From Parapusillimonas sp013416435 (lineage in GTDB: Bacteria > Pseudomonadota > Gammaproteobacteria > Burkholderiales > Burkholderiaceae_B): a stretch of 64,000 bases of DNA. Below are positions 55,655-64,000 of this stretch, piece by piece. Made by a program: the position numbers and the translations under genes. The stretch covers positions 4,588,001 through 4,652,000 of the forward strand of contig NZ_CP197474.1 in NCBI RefSeq assembly GCF_052180245.1. The letters run 5' to 3'. The notes beneath the pieces are model-generated. The model had not been told where the DNA came from. It ran no database searches and saw nothing but the letters and a program-made list of their open reading frames with translations. Position 1 is the stretch's first letter, and each line of letters opens with the position of its first letter.

Positions 55655-56660
55655 CTTCGGTTTCGGTCAGGATCGGGCGGCGAACGCTGCGGGGCACCGT
55701 CTTGTTGCGCTTGTAGGCGTACATGCGCTCGTCCGCCAGTTCCAGCGCGGACTCAAGCGTGCCGGCCTCGGACTTGAGCGCCATGCCAAGCGACACGTTG
55801 ACGTTCACGCGGGCAAGCGCGGACTCAAGCCGCGCGATCAGCAGCTGCGCAATGGCCGGCGTGGTGCTGTAGGTCACCACACCGAATTCATCGCCGCCCA
55901 GCCTGCCCACCGAGTCCGAACTGCGCAAGGCGGAGGATATCGTCTGCGCGGTCAGGCGCAGGAGGTCGTCGCCCGCGGAGTGGCCATGGGTGTCGTTGAC
56001 GACTTTCAGGAAGTCCAGGTCGAACATGACAATGGCGGCATCGGCACCGGATTTCATGCATTGGGCTTCGATCTGCTTGAGCCGGCGCATCCATCCCGCC
56101 CGATTCAGCACGCCGGTCAGCGCGTCGATGAAAACGTCGCGCTGCATCTCGTTGACCAGCTCGTTGGCGACAAGCAGTTCAGCACAAAGATCCACCGTGA
56201 ATGAAATAGTGCGCGCGCAGGCCCTGACACGGCGCCAGTCCTCGTGCGTCGCGCCGTCTATGACCGCCTGTTCCGCGATGCCCAGAATGCAGCCGGTCGG
56301 CTCCTGGCGCTCATTGAACAGATTGAATTTCAGCAGGCAGTCGCCCGCCTGCACGTCTTGAAGATGGCCGGTGAAAAACTGCAGCTGCTCGGCGGCATTC
56401 AGGCTGCGTGTAAAAAGATGCGCAAGGGCCCGGCTTTCGACCCATTGGCCACCCGCCAAGGCAGTGAGCGTGTCCACCGTCGGACTGGTGAATGCGCCGG
56501 TGCCCACGGCTAGCGGCTGCGCACCCACGACGCTGGACATGCAGGCCCAGCCTTGCACCGGAAGGAATTCGTTCAAGAGGCGCAGGTTGGCATCGAGCGC
56601 ATCCACGGTCAGGCTGTCTGCACGGGCTTGATTGTTCGATGCTTTCGAGGCTGCCAACAT
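55629..56660 (-). CDS. Diguanylate cyclase with N-terminal GAF-like region
   Basis: Soluble protein of 343 residues. Residues 20-170 look like a GAF-type sensor domain. The C-terminal domain begins DALTGVLNRAGWMRRL, has GGDEF at 255-259 (GRLGGDEFGVV) and the product-inhibition site RSSD at 246-249, five residues before it. It therefore should make c-di-GMP under feedback control. The ATG at 56660 has no clear ribosome site, so an internal start is possible. Convergent and overlapping with the GGDEF-EAL gene. Confidence 0.85.
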   Translation of the reverse strand: MLAASKASNNQARADSLTVDALDANLRLLNEFLPVQGWACMSSVVGAQPLAVGTGAFTSPTVDTLTALAGGQWVESRALAHLFTRSLNAAEQLQFFTGHLQDVQAGDCLLKFNLFNERQEPTGCILGIAEQAVIDGATHEDWRRVRACARTISFTVDLCAELLVANELVNEMQRDVFIDALTGVLNRAGWMRRLKQIEAQCMKSGADAAIVMFDLDFLKVVNDTHGHSAGDDLLRLTAQTISSALRSSDSVGRLGGDEFGVVTYSTTPAIAQLLIARLESALARVNVNVSLGMALKSEAGTLESALELADERMYAYKRNKTVPRSVRRPILTETEASLDSAAR

Positions 56661-56815
56661 GGTTATTGGTTATTATTGCTGCATATGTAGATAGGCTGTT
56701 CGAGCCCGCGCCAACCATGACATTGTATGTCGTCGAGCGTCCAACTGTAAATTCTACAATATCCAGATATATATGCCAGCAAAGAATGGCGGCGCGGATC
56801 AGGCACGCTTGGAAA

Positions 56816-56954
56816 GGGCTCAGACCCCGCATGGGGTCTGAGCCCATAAGGAGCTGCCATGGAACACGCCAAGGGGTCAGACCCCGTACGGGGTCTGACC
56901 CCACAAAGAACTGCCATAGAGCCCGCCGGGGGTCAGACCCAAGGGTCTGACCCC
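56816..56954. repeat. Palindromic repeat locus 12 (three units)
   Basis: This is most of a 302-base gap without a gene. Unit 56816-56845 is a paired variant, GGGCTCAGACCCC with GGGGTCTGAGCCC. Unit 56873-56902 has exact arms. Unit 56929-56954 is short with an AA centre. The two 27-base spacers share about 19 positions, including CTGCCAT, so the locus grew by duplication of unit plus spacer. The remaining part, 56661-56815, is AT-rich and shows no feature beyond a likely promoter zone for the diguanylate cyclase gene. Confidence 0.93.
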
Positions 56955-56962
56955 TCGACCGC

Positions 56963-58321
56963 TTACAGTTCGCCGTAAGAATGCAGCCCGGACAGGAACA
57001 TATTGACGCCCAGGAAGGCGAAGCTGGTGACCAGCAACCCAGCCAGCGCCCAATAGGCGGCCATGGTTCCGCGCAAGCCTTTCATGAGCCGCATGTGCAG
57101 CCATGCCGCGTAATTCAGCCACACGATAAGCGCCCAGGTCTCCTTGGGATCCCACTGCCAGTAGGTGCCCCAGGCGTCGGCGGCCCATAAGGCGCCCAGT
57201 ATCGTGGCCACCGTGAAAAACGCGAATCCCACGGCGATGGCGCGGTACATGATGTCGTCCAGGATTTCCAGCGACGGCAGCTTGCGGGCTATGGGGCGCC
57301 GGAAGGCCAGGATGACGCCGACGATGATGGCTCCAAGGCCGAAATACAGCATCCAGGTGGCAGAGAACTGGCCCGAGCTGAATACCAGGGGTTCAGCGCA
57401 CAGAATGGCGCCGAGCAGGAACAGCGGTACGAGCTTGCCGACCGAGCGGGTTTCGCCATGTTCTTTGACCAGGTAGGCGAAGCCCACCATGGCCGCTAGC
57501 GAGAAAGTGCCGTAGCCGATGAAGTTGGCGGGTACATGCAGCTTCATCCACCAGCTCTTGAGCGCCGGCACCAGCGGCTGGATCTGGAAGGCGTCGCGGG
57601 TGAACGAATACCATAGCAGGAAGACCACGGCCGAGCTGATGACCATGAGCACGAAACCGCCCAGCGCGCGGGTGGCATAACGGCGTTCGTAGTAAAGATA
57701 GAACAGCGCGGTGATCAGCGCGAACAGGACGAAGACTTCGTACAGGTTGCTGACGGGAATATGGCCGATGTCCGGCCCGAGCAAATGGCCTTCGCGCCAG
57801 CGCACCAGCATGCCGGTGGTGCCCGCGTAGACGGCCCCCCAGGTCAGCGCCGTGCCAAGCCAGGCGGCCGTCTTGCTGAGGAATCCCGCCCAATAACAGA
57901 CCATGGCCAGCACGAAAAGTGCGCACATCCAGAGTATGGCCGACTGGGACGAGAAGAGGTACTTCAGGAAGAACACGTTCTCTGCGCGCGTGATGTCGCC
58001 CTGGGCCAAGCCTTGGCCCCCGCTGTATAGCCAGATGGCGAAAAGCGCGCTGGCGCCGCAAGCGATCATGATGGTGCGCAAGGGTCGCCACAGCCACGCC
58101 ATCCAGCTCAGGCCCACGACCGTGCCACAGAGAATGGCTTTTTCGTAGTAGTCCATATTGGCGCTGTATGCGTTGAGCGCATAGAACGCCCCCGCCGCGA
58201 GGACCAGGAAAAAGACGATGTCGGTCCAGTCGGGCTTGCCTCGCTGACCACGCGAATCGCCGCTCACCGTCATCGACGGTTGCCAGCCGGCGGCGTTCGA
58301 TTGAATGATGGTTTCGGACAT
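56963..58321 (-). CDS. ccsB: Cytochrome c biogenesis protein CcsB/CcsA family (system II)
   Basis: Polytopic membrane protein of 452 residues that presents haem to apocytochromes in system II maturation. The haem-handling tryptophan-rich segment is WGTYWQWDPKETWALIVWLN; conserved histidines lie in LHVPANFIGYGTFS and AAWLHMRLMKG. About ten membrane segments; the first 35 residues are hydrophilic. It follows resB by 10 bases. Confidence 0.93.
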   Translation of the reverse strand: MSETIIQSNAAGWQPSMTVSGDSRGQRGKPDWTDIVFFLVLAAGAFYALNAYSANMDYYEKAILCGTVVGLSWMAWLWRPLRTIMIACGASALFAIWLYSGGQGLAQGDITRAENVFFLKYLFSSQSAILWMCALFVLAMVCYWAGFLSKTAAWLGTALTWGAVYAGTTGMLVRWREGHLLGPDIGHIPVSNLYEVFVLFALITALFYLYYERRYATRALGGFVLMVISSAVVFLLWYSFTRDAFQIQPLVPALKSWWMKLHVPANFIGYGTFSLAAMVGFAYLVKEHGETRSVGKLVPLFLLGAILCAEPLVFSSGQFSATWMLYFGLGAIIVGVILAFRRPIARKLPSLEILDDIMYRAIAVGFAFFTVATILGALWAADAWGTYWQWDPKETWALIVWLNYAAWLHMRLMKGLRGTMAAYWALAGLLVTSFAFLGVNMFLSGLHSYGEL

Positions 58322-58331
58322 AGGAACCTCG

Positions 58332-60392
58332 TTAAGTGGTGAAGCGCTTGAACGCCTCTTTGAAGCGTTCGAACTCGTGCGTGAAGTCGAGCGTGCGTTT
58401 CTGTGATGTCATGGCGGCCATGATGTCGCTGCCGCTCTCATGCGGCTTGATCCATATCCAGATGCGGCGATCGCGTATGTAGAACATGGAAAACACGCCG
58501 ATCACGAGCAACAGGCACCCAAGATAAACCGTATTCTTGCCAGGGCTGCGCGCCACCTGGAACACGCTGGCCTCGACCTGATCGAAAGACTTGAGCGTCA
58601 TGAATACGGGCGCAGGATAATCGGGCAGGTTGGCCAGCCCGAGCAGCGCCATTTGCATCCATTGATCCGCCGCCTGGCCCTGAGGCCCATCATAGTCGAT
58701 TGCCGGACGGCCCGAGCGCTCGCGCATGGCATTGCGCAATTCGATCAGGGACAGCTGGATCATCGGCACGGCAAAGCCGAGCACGTTCTCGCGGTCCTGT
58801 TCGGGCACATGGTCGATGATGCCGTTGAAGCCCGCGCGGCGGAATGTAAGCAACGCGTTCTCGGCCGCTTTCTGGAGCAGTTCTTCAGGCAGATCGCCGC
58901 TGCGGTTCTTCGCGACGAAACGCTGCACGGCCAGGCGGACCATGGCCGGGTCCGCCAGTGCGGCGCGCAAATCCATGAATTCGGCAACCGAATTCTTGTC
59001 GTCCACCGGTATGCGGATGTAGCGATACGGCACCGAGGCTGATTCCCGCACGCCCGCCAGGAACACCGGAACGCCATCGAGCACGATGGGGAGCATATAG
59101 TTGGTGAACTCATAAGCCTGGCCATCGCTGCCTATGATGCGGTATTGCACGCTGGGCCCGACATTCGTAAGATGTTCATTACGCGCACCCGCCGCGCTGC
59201 CGGTAACGGCCGCCACGTGCTCGATCATGGCCTTGGGCTGGGGTTCGGCGTCGCCCGACAGGTCCTCGACGTTGATGACACGCAGGCCGGAGAATTCGAC
59301 CTTCAGGGGTATGCCTTTCCCCTCGCCCTCGACCGTCAATTCAGCATCTTTGCCGACCACGCCGTTCAGGTCGAAGGGGCGGCTCACGGCGCCCTGCAGC
59401 GGATACCCCACCATCTGCAGCGTGCTGCCGCCGTCATCGAAACTGGATTGATAGACCGTGACGCCTTTGTAGCGCAGAGGTTCGTTGACTTCTATGGTTT
59501 GAGAAAACGACGCGCCCGTTTCCGGATCGGTGACCTCGACTTCGCTCTTGAAACTGCTGGGCATACCCGTGGAGTAGTAGTCCACGATGAATTTGTTGAG
59601 CTTGAGCGCGAAGGGCAGCGGCTGCACCAGCACGCCGTTATCCACGCTGATGATGCCGTTGCTGCTGGTGGCGCCTTCAGGAACCAGCATGTTGGCCCGG
59701 AAGCTGGGGTTCGCTGGCGAAAGCAGCCCGGTGTCAGGGACATCGGAGATCAGCATGTTCTCGGTGAGGGGGACCTTGCCACCCAGCCATACCTGCAGGC
59801 GAACCGGCAGTTCGCTGTCCAGAAGCCCGCCCACGCAGACCACGACGATGGCCGCATGGGCAAAGATATAGCCCAGCCGATTCGCGCCGCCCTTCTTGGC
59901 AGCCACCATGACGCTGTCGCCATCGTGACGCAGCTTGTACTTATAGCCCTGGGCGCTCAGCCATTGCTGCATGCCCGCCAGGGCATCGGCCGTGGACAAG
60001 GCGGAAGTGGCTTCTACGCGATGGTGAAAGGAGCGCAGGCTGCTGGCGCGCACGTATTCGCGAAATGAACGCGCATCCTTGATCATCTTGGGCGAATTGC
60101 GCAACAGGCAGATGGTGGTGGATACGACCAGGAAGCCCATGACCACCAGGAACCACCAGCTGTTGTAGATATGCCAGATAGAGAATTTGTCGAACAGGGC
60201 GAACCAGAATGGGCCGAACTGATCGATGTAGGCGCTGGCCGCCTGATTCTGCTGCAATACCGTGCCGATGAGGCTGGCTACGCAAATGAACACCAGCAGG
60301 CTGACGGCAAAGCGCATGGAGCCAAGCAGTTCGAGGATGTCCGCGCTGAGTCGGCGCTTGGAAGTGGCAGTGTTCACAGAGGCAGAATTCAT
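58332..60392 (-). CDS. resB: ResB-like cytochrome c biogenesis protein (Ccs1)
   Basis: Partner of CcsB in system II cytochrome c synthesis, 686 residues. The N-terminus has RFAVSLLVFICVASLIGTVL and FGPFWFALFDKFSIWHIYNS followed by WWFLVVMGFLV, then a third helix near 165-190, a large periplasmic domain, and a last helix near residue 640 (TVYLGCLLLVIGVFSMFYI). This is the ResB topology. Confidence 0.93.
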   Translation of the reverse strand: MNSASVNTATSKRRLSADILELLGSMRFAVSLLVFICVASLIGTVLQQNQAASAYIDQFGPFWFALFDKFSIWHIYNSWWFLVVMGFLVVSTTICLLRNSPKMIKDARSFREYVRASSLRSFHHRVEATSALSTADALAGMQQWLSAQGYKYKLRHDGDSVMVAAKKGGANRLGYIFAHAAIVVVCVGGLLDSELPVRLQVWLGGKVPLTENMLISDVPDTGLLSPANPSFRANMLVPEGATSSNGIISVDNGVLVQPLPFALKLNKFIVDYYSTGMPSSFKSEVEVTDPETGASFSQTIEVNEPLRYKGVTVYQSSFDDGGSTLQMVGYPLQGAVSRPFDLNGVVGKDAELTVEGEGKGIPLKVEFSGLRVINVEDLSGDAEPQPKAMIEHVAAVTGSAAGARNEHLTNVGPSVQYRIIGSDGQAYEFTNYMLPIVLDGVPVFLAGVRESASVPYRYIRIPVDDKNSVAEFMDLRAALADPAMVRLAVQRFVAKNRSGDLPEELLQKAAENALLTFRRAGFNGIIDHVPEQDRENVLGFAVPMIQLSLIELRNAMRERSGRPAIDYDGPQGQAADQWMQMALLGLANLPDYPAPVFMTLKSFDQVEASVFQVARSPGKNTVYLGCLLLVIGVFSMFYIRDRRIWIWIKPHESGSDIMAAMTSQKRTLDFTHEFERFKEAFKRFTT

Positions 60393-60444
60393 GAAAAAGA
60401 GGGGACGGCAAACGTGCCTCCCCTCTTATTTTAGACCTGAAAAT

Positions 60445-60499
60445 GGGAATCAGACCCGGTACTCTGTAAGGGGTCAGACCCTGTACAGGGTCTGACCCC
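60445..60499. repeat. Palindromic repeat locus 13 (one unit and a decayed copy)
   Basis: Unit 60470-60499 is the TGTACA-centred variant also seen at 20011. A decayed copy, GGGAATCAGACCC then GGTACTCTG, precedes it at 60445-60465. AAGTTTTTTG follows on the plus strand. Lies between the cytochrome c4 3-prime end and the resB start. Confidence 0.85.
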
Positions 60500-60512
60500 C
60501 AAGTTTTTTGTT

Positions 60513-61214
60513 TTAACGCAAGCCGGCGGCGTAGTCCGCTACCGCGGCGATGTCCGCGTCGGACATACGGTCGGCGATATCGTGCATGATTGTGTTGTTG
60601 GCGCGGTCGCCGCTGCGGAACAGCTTGAGCTGTTCGGCAATGTAGGACGGGAACTGGCCCGACAAACGCGGATAGGCGCCCGGTATGCCTGCGCCATTGG
60701 GCGAATGGCAGCCTGCACAGGCCGGCACCTTGCGGTCGGGCAGGCCGCCGCGCCAGATATGCTGGCCGCGTTCCATGGTGGCTTCATTGGTGGCGCTGGC
60801 CGCGGCTTCGGGGTTAGGGGTTTGCATAGCCAGGAACAGCGCGATGTTCTGGCGGTCTTCGGCCGTCAGCGGGGTAGCGAAAGCGGTCATGACGGAATTG
60901 GCACCGCCAGGACCACGGCGCGCGGGCGGGGTCTTGTCGTCTTTGGGGGCGAAATCGATCAATTGCTTGACGATGTATTCATGGGCCTGTCCCGACAGAT
61001 TGGGGTTGGCGGGAATGGTGCTATTGCCGGCGTCGCCGTGGCAGCTGGCACAGGCCAGAATGCCGCGTGCGGCATCGCCGTTGACATAAAGTTGCTCACC
61101 CTTGGCGGCATCGGGCTTGGCGCCTGCCGCATCGGCGGCATGGACAAGTGAAACTACGGGAGAGCCCAGCAGCAGGCCGCTGGCAACTACGATTCTGGAA
61201 AGCACACGCTTCAT
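60513..61214 (-). CDS. Dihaem cytochrome c4
   Basis: Periplasmic electron carrier of 233 residues with signal peptide (MKRVLSRIVVASGLLLGSP, cleaved after about VHAADA). Two haem-binding motifs, CASCHGD and CAGCHSP, each in a class I cytochrome domain with NLSGQ and RLSGQFPSYIAEQL, the duplicated pattern of c4. GAGGT precedes the ATG. It is upstream of the system II genes that mature it. c4 proteins usually pass electrons to terminal oxidases. Confidence 0.92.
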   Translation of the reverse strand: MKRVLSRIVVASGLLLGSPVVSLVHAADAAGAKPDAAKGEQLYVNGDAARGILACASCHGDAGNSTIPANPNLSGQAHEYIVKQLIDFAPKDDKTPPARRGPGGANSVMTAFATPLTAEDRQNIALFLAMQTPNPEAAASATNEATMERGQHIWRGGLPDRKVPACAGCHSPNGAGIPGAYPRLSGQFPSYIAEQLKLFRSGDRANNTIMHDIADRMSDADIAAVADYAAGLR

Positions 61215-61366
61215 GAAGACCTCGACGATCGCTATTCGATCCGGTGCCGTAGACACCACGATGACAATGCCACTTCCATGCAAGGAACCCGAAATGGAAA
61301 TGACGCAACTGTTTCAAACCTGCGATTATACAATAGCGTATAAATTAAACCGATCTAGGTAACCCT

Positions 61367-61990
61367 GTGTCCATTTTGCATCGCGCCGCTTTCACCACCT
61401 CCGCCGCCCGGCTCGACCAGCTTCCGGCGCCGACCACGGCGGAAGTCTGTTTCGTCGGCCGCTCCAATTCCGGCAAGTCCTCGGCCATCAATGTGCTGAC
61501 CAATCAGCGTCGGCTGGCCTTTTCCAGCAAGACACCCGGCCGCACCCGCCTGATCAATATGTTCGGCATACCGGATCCGGTCGAGCCCGACGCCTTCCTG
61601 GGCTTTCTCGTCGACTTGCCGGGCTATGGCTACGCCTCGGTGGCCCAACAGGCACGGGAAGAGTGGGCCGACGTGCTGGGCGGCTACCTGCGCGAACGCA
61701 GCTCGCTGGCCGGCATCGTGATGCTCATCGACATACGCCGGGGCGTCACCGACCTCGACCGCCGCCTGGCCGACTGGGTCGCCCCCACCCGCATTCCGGT
61801 GCTTGCTCTGCTGACCAAGGCCGACAAACTGCCCTATGGGCAGCGGGTACGCGCCGTCGCCGAGGTCCGGAAACAACTCGCCGATCTGGGCGCGCTCAAG
61901 GCACTGCCCTTTTCGGCCACTCACCGCATCGGCATCGAAGACGCCACCGCGCATATTGAAAACTGGATTTCTCCCAAGGTTGTGCCATGA
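61367..61990 (+). CDS. engB: Ribosome biogenesis GTP-binding protein EngB/YsxC
   Basis: GTPase for 50S assembly, 207 residues from a GTG start. G1 GRSNSGKSSAIN, G2 TPGRTRLIN, G3 DLPGYGYA, G4 LTKADKL and G5 FSATHRIG are in order. Divergent from cytochrome c4. The start of hemB overlaps its stop as ATGA. The 152-base divergent gap holds an AT-rich stretch but no promoter I would name. Confidence 0.95.
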   Translation: MSILHRAAFTTSAARLDQLPAPTTAEVCFVGRSNSGKSSAINVLTNQRRLAFSSKTPGRTRLINMFGIPDPVEPDAFLGFLVDLPGYGYASVAQQAREEWADVLGGYLRERSSLAGIVMLIDIRRGVTDLDRRLADWVAPTRIPVLALLTKADKLPYGQRVRAVAEVRKQLADLGALKALPFSATHRIGIEDATAHIENWISPKVVP

Positions 61991-62997
61991 CATCTTTCAT
62001 TCTCCCCGCCGACTTCCCCGCCGCACGCCCGCGCCGCAATCGCCGCGACGAATTCTCGCGCCGCCTGGTCCGGGAAAACGTTCTTACGACGAACGACCTG
62101 ATCTACCCCGTATTCGTCCGCGAAGGCCAGGGCGTGCAAGAGCCAGTGCCTTCCATGCCGGGTATCGTGCGCTATTCCCCCGACACCTTGCTGGCCGTGG
62201 CGCAGGAATGCGTCGAACTGGGCATACCAGTGCTGGCGCTGTTCCCGGTCATCGATCCGCAATTGAAGACACCTGACGGCATCGAAGCCGCCAACCCGGA
62301 CGGCCTGGTGCCGCGCATCGTGGCGTCGCTCAAGCAACGCTTTCCAGAGCTTGGCATCCTGACCGACGTCGCGCTGGACCCGTACACCAGCCATGGCCAG
62401 GACGGCGTCATCGATGATGAGGGCTATGTGCTGAACGAGCCCACGGTCGAGATCCTGTCCAGGCAGGCGCTTGTTCAGGCCCAGGCCGGCGTCGACATCG
62501 TCGCGCCTTCCGACATGATGGACGGCCGGATCGGCGCCATCCGGCAGGCGCTGGAGTCCGGACAGCATATCTACACCCGGATCATGGCCTATTCGGCCAA
62601 GTACGCCAGCGCGTTCTACGGCCCCTTCCGCGATGCGGTCGGCTCCGCCAGCAATCTGGGCAAGTCCAACAAGTTCACCTACCAGATGGATCCCGCCAAC
62701 CGCAACGAAGCGCTGCGCGAAGTCGCCATGGACATCCGTGAAGGAGCCGACATGGTCATGGTCAAGCCCGGCCTGCCCTATCTGGATATCCTGCGCGATG
62801 TGAAGAACACCTTCGGCATGCCGACCTATGCCTATCAGGTAAGCGGCGAGTACGCGATGATCAAGGCAGCGGCCGCCAACGGCTGGCTGGAGCACGACAA
62901 AGTCATGATGGAGTCCCTGATCGCCTTCAAGCGCGCGGGCGGCGACGGCATTCTTACTTACTTCGCAATCGAAGCCGCCAAGCTCATGCGGGCATAG
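61987..62997 (+). CDS. hemB: Delta-aminolevulinic acid dehydratase (porphobilinogen synthase)
   Basis: Condenses two 5-aminolevulinate molecules to porphobilinogen, 336 residues. The Schiff-base lysines are in AYSAKYASAFYGPFRDA and MVKPGLPYLDIL. The zinc-binding cysteines of E. coli HemB are replaced in DVALDPYTSHGQDGV, so this is the Mg-type, zinc-independent form seen in Pseudomonas. Placement beside cytochrome maturation genes is natural since haem is the common product. Confidence 0.96.
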   Translation: MTSFILPADFPAARPRRNRRDEFSRRLVRENVLTTNDLIYPVFVREGQGVQEPVPSMPGIVRYSPDTLLAVAQECVELGIPVLALFPVIDPQLKTPDGIEAANPDGLVPRIVASLKQRFPELGILTDVALDPYTSHGQDGVIDDEGYVLNEPTVEILSRQALVQAQAGVDIVAPSDMMDGRIGAIRQALESGQHIYTRIMAYSAKYASAFYGPFRDAVGSASNLGKSNKFTYQMDPANRNEALREVAMDIREGADMVMVKPGLPYLDILRDVKNTFGMPTYAYQVSGEYAMIKAAAANGWLEHDKVMMESLIAFKRAGGDGILTYFAIEAAKLMRA

Positions 62998-63008
62998 GTG
63001 GCAAGGTA

Positions 63009-63097
63009 GGGGTCAGACCCCGCATGGGGTCTGACCCCAGCGCCACACGGACATAAGTGCCAGGATAGGGGTCAGACCCCGTATGGGGTCTGACCCC
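63009..63097. repeat. Palindromic repeat locus 14 (two units)
   Basis: Units 63009-63038 (centre GCAT) and 63068-63097 (centre GTAT) have exact arms. The 17 bases before each unit match at 12 positions (62992-63008 and 63051-63067), and the first of these includes the hemB stop. The host flank was therefore copied with the repeat. CTTTTTT follows the second unit. Confidence 0.95.
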
Positions 63098-63212
63098 ATG
63101 CTTTTTTGCCGGCCGGGAGCCTCGCCGCTATGGACATTCGCGGCAACTGCGGTTATGGTGTCGATGTCTCGGGCGCTGGCGACAGCGACTCGAGTTTGTT
63201 GCGGTAGCATTT

Positions 63213-63243
63213 GCGCCAGTACAGTCCTGTACTGGCGTTTTTT
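63213..63243 (+). terminator. Rho-independent terminator
   Basis: An 11-base stem, CGCCAGTACAG paired with CTGTACTGGCG, two-base loop TC, followed by six T. It points along the plus strand but lies 216 bases past the hemB stop, beyond repeat locus 14. Either it is the hemB terminator displaced by repeat insertion, or it ends a small transcript from 63100-63212. Confidence 0.85.
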
Positions 63244-63253
63244 CTTGCCGCGG

Positions 63254-64000
63254 TCAATCGCTCAACACGGTAGAAAGCACGGCCGAGAATTCCCGGGCAT
63301 TCTTGAAACCCACCACGCGCGTGCGTTCAAGTTCCGAGCCTTGGGAATCGAAAAAAATGATGCCCGGCGGGCCGAACAGCCGAAAACGCTTGAGCAGCTC
63401 CCTGTCTTCGGGCGTGTTCCCGGTGACATCCGCCTGGACCAGGACGAACCGCGACATCAATGCCGCCACGCCTGGATCGCTGAACGTGAATTTTTCCATT
63501 TCTATGCAGGACACGCACCAATCTGCGTAAAAATCCAGCATCACCGGCTTATTGGTGTTCGCCAGCAGGTTATCGAGTTCCTGCACCGAATGCACACGCG
63601 TGAACGCGACAGGCGACGCCTGTGCGCCGGATCCTGCAAGCACCCCTGCGGCCGGCGTGAAGGGCGCCAGCGGCCGGAACAGATCGCGGCCGCCCGCCGA
63701 TACGCCGACCAGCACGATCGCCGCCCAGACGGCAAGCAGCAGCCCCAGGGCCTTGCCCAGGTGCCGGACAGGACCGCTTTCAGTGCCTGCCGTGTCGAAA
63801 GTGCCCATCAAGGCCGACGCCCACAATGCCAGCAAGGCCCATCCCAGCATGTAGAGCCAGGCAGGCAGGATGGAATTGACCATCCACCATGCCGTGGCGA
63901 CCAGGAGGATACCGAACAGGTATTTGACGCGATTCATCCAGGGGCCCGCCTTGGGCAGCAGCAGGCCCGACGAAGCGCCCACGGCCAACAGCAATAGGCC
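63254..64000 (-). CDS. dsbD: Thiol:disulfide interchange protein DsbD, C-terminal part, cut by the window end
   Basis: The visible 248 residues contain the last two or three membrane segments (WMNRVKYLFGILLVATAWWM; LGKALGLLLAVWAAIVLVG) and a periplasmic thioredoxin domain with active site DFYADWCVSCIEMEKF, then GPPGIIFFD and VVGFKNAREF. DsbD carries reducing power from cytoplasmic thioredoxin to periplasmic partners such as DsbC and the cytochrome c maturation apparatus, which fits the neighbours. The N-terminal domain and the upstream membrane part are outside the window. Confidence 0.93.
   Translation of the reverse strand, partial: GLLLLAVGASSGLLLPKAGPWMNRVKYLFGILLVATAWWMVNSILPAWLYMLGWALLALWASALMGTFDTAGTESGPVRHLGKALGLLLAVWAAIVLVGVSAGGRDLFRPLAPFTPAAGVLAGSGAQASPVAFTRVHSVQELDNLLANTNKPVMLDFYADWCVSCIEMEKFTFSDPGVAALMSRFVLVQADVTGNTPEDRELLKRFRLFGPPGIIFFDSQGSELERTRVVGFKNAREFSAVLSTVLSD

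Overview
The window is a stretch of chromosome from a GC-rich betaproteobacterium of the order Burkholderiales, most likely family Alcaligenaceae (Bordetella, Pusillimonas and relatives). This placement is inferred from gene order: fmdB-DUF502-aspS, ubiA, ssb-MFS-uvrA, aroK-aroB-dgt, lptM-lysA beside a class A PBP, ccsB-resB-cytochrome c4/engB-hemB/dsbD, Bug-type binding proteins, and a paired cyanophycin synthetase locus. I see no rRNA, tRNA, CRISPR array, insertion sequence or prophage.

Layout. 1-6036: an ATGA-coupled LivHMGF importer with an M20 amidohydrolase and an amidase. 6160-8147: glutathione-dependent formaldehyde detoxification (frmB, frmA). 8232-14069: clsB, a kynurenine-formamidase-like hydrolase, an EEP nuclease, aspS, DUF502 and fmdB. 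14280-19191: a Na+/H+ antiporter, ubiA, a PLP aminotransferase, a 38-residue membrane protein and a Rieske oxygenase. 19353-25648: a 2OG-Fe oxygenase, then a LysR gene divergent from dcyD/cuyA-gltIJKL, and a DUF3008 gene. 25805-33589: a cyanophycin locus (cphA, a short second cphA, an ABC exporter-like gene, DUF1854), followed convergently by a protein with Tgl-transglutaminase-like motifs. 34942-40547: an MFS_3 transporter, a CMD protein, a Bug protein, a hydroxyacid dehydrogenase, a shortened SBP_bac_3 protein and an HMA protein. 40748-48503: ssb, MFS, uvrA, dgt, aroB, aroK. 48619-56660: PBP1A, lptM, lysA and two c-di-GMP proteins. 56963-64000: cytochrome c maturation (ccsB, resB), cytochrome c4, engB, hemB and the C-terminal part of dsbD, cut by the window edge.

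The most striking structure is not a gene. Thirty-one copies of a nested palindrome, GGGGTCAGACCCC-N4-GGGGTCTGACCCC, occur at 14 loci. Every locus touches the 3-prime end of at least one gene, none lies in a divergent promoter region, and seven of nine convergent junctions carry it. Copies run into the coding sequence of five genes and supply their C-termini. Several copies carry paired changes that preserve the stem, and some loci share spacer sequence, which suggests spread as multi-unit modules. The window has no RAYT transposase that would explain them.
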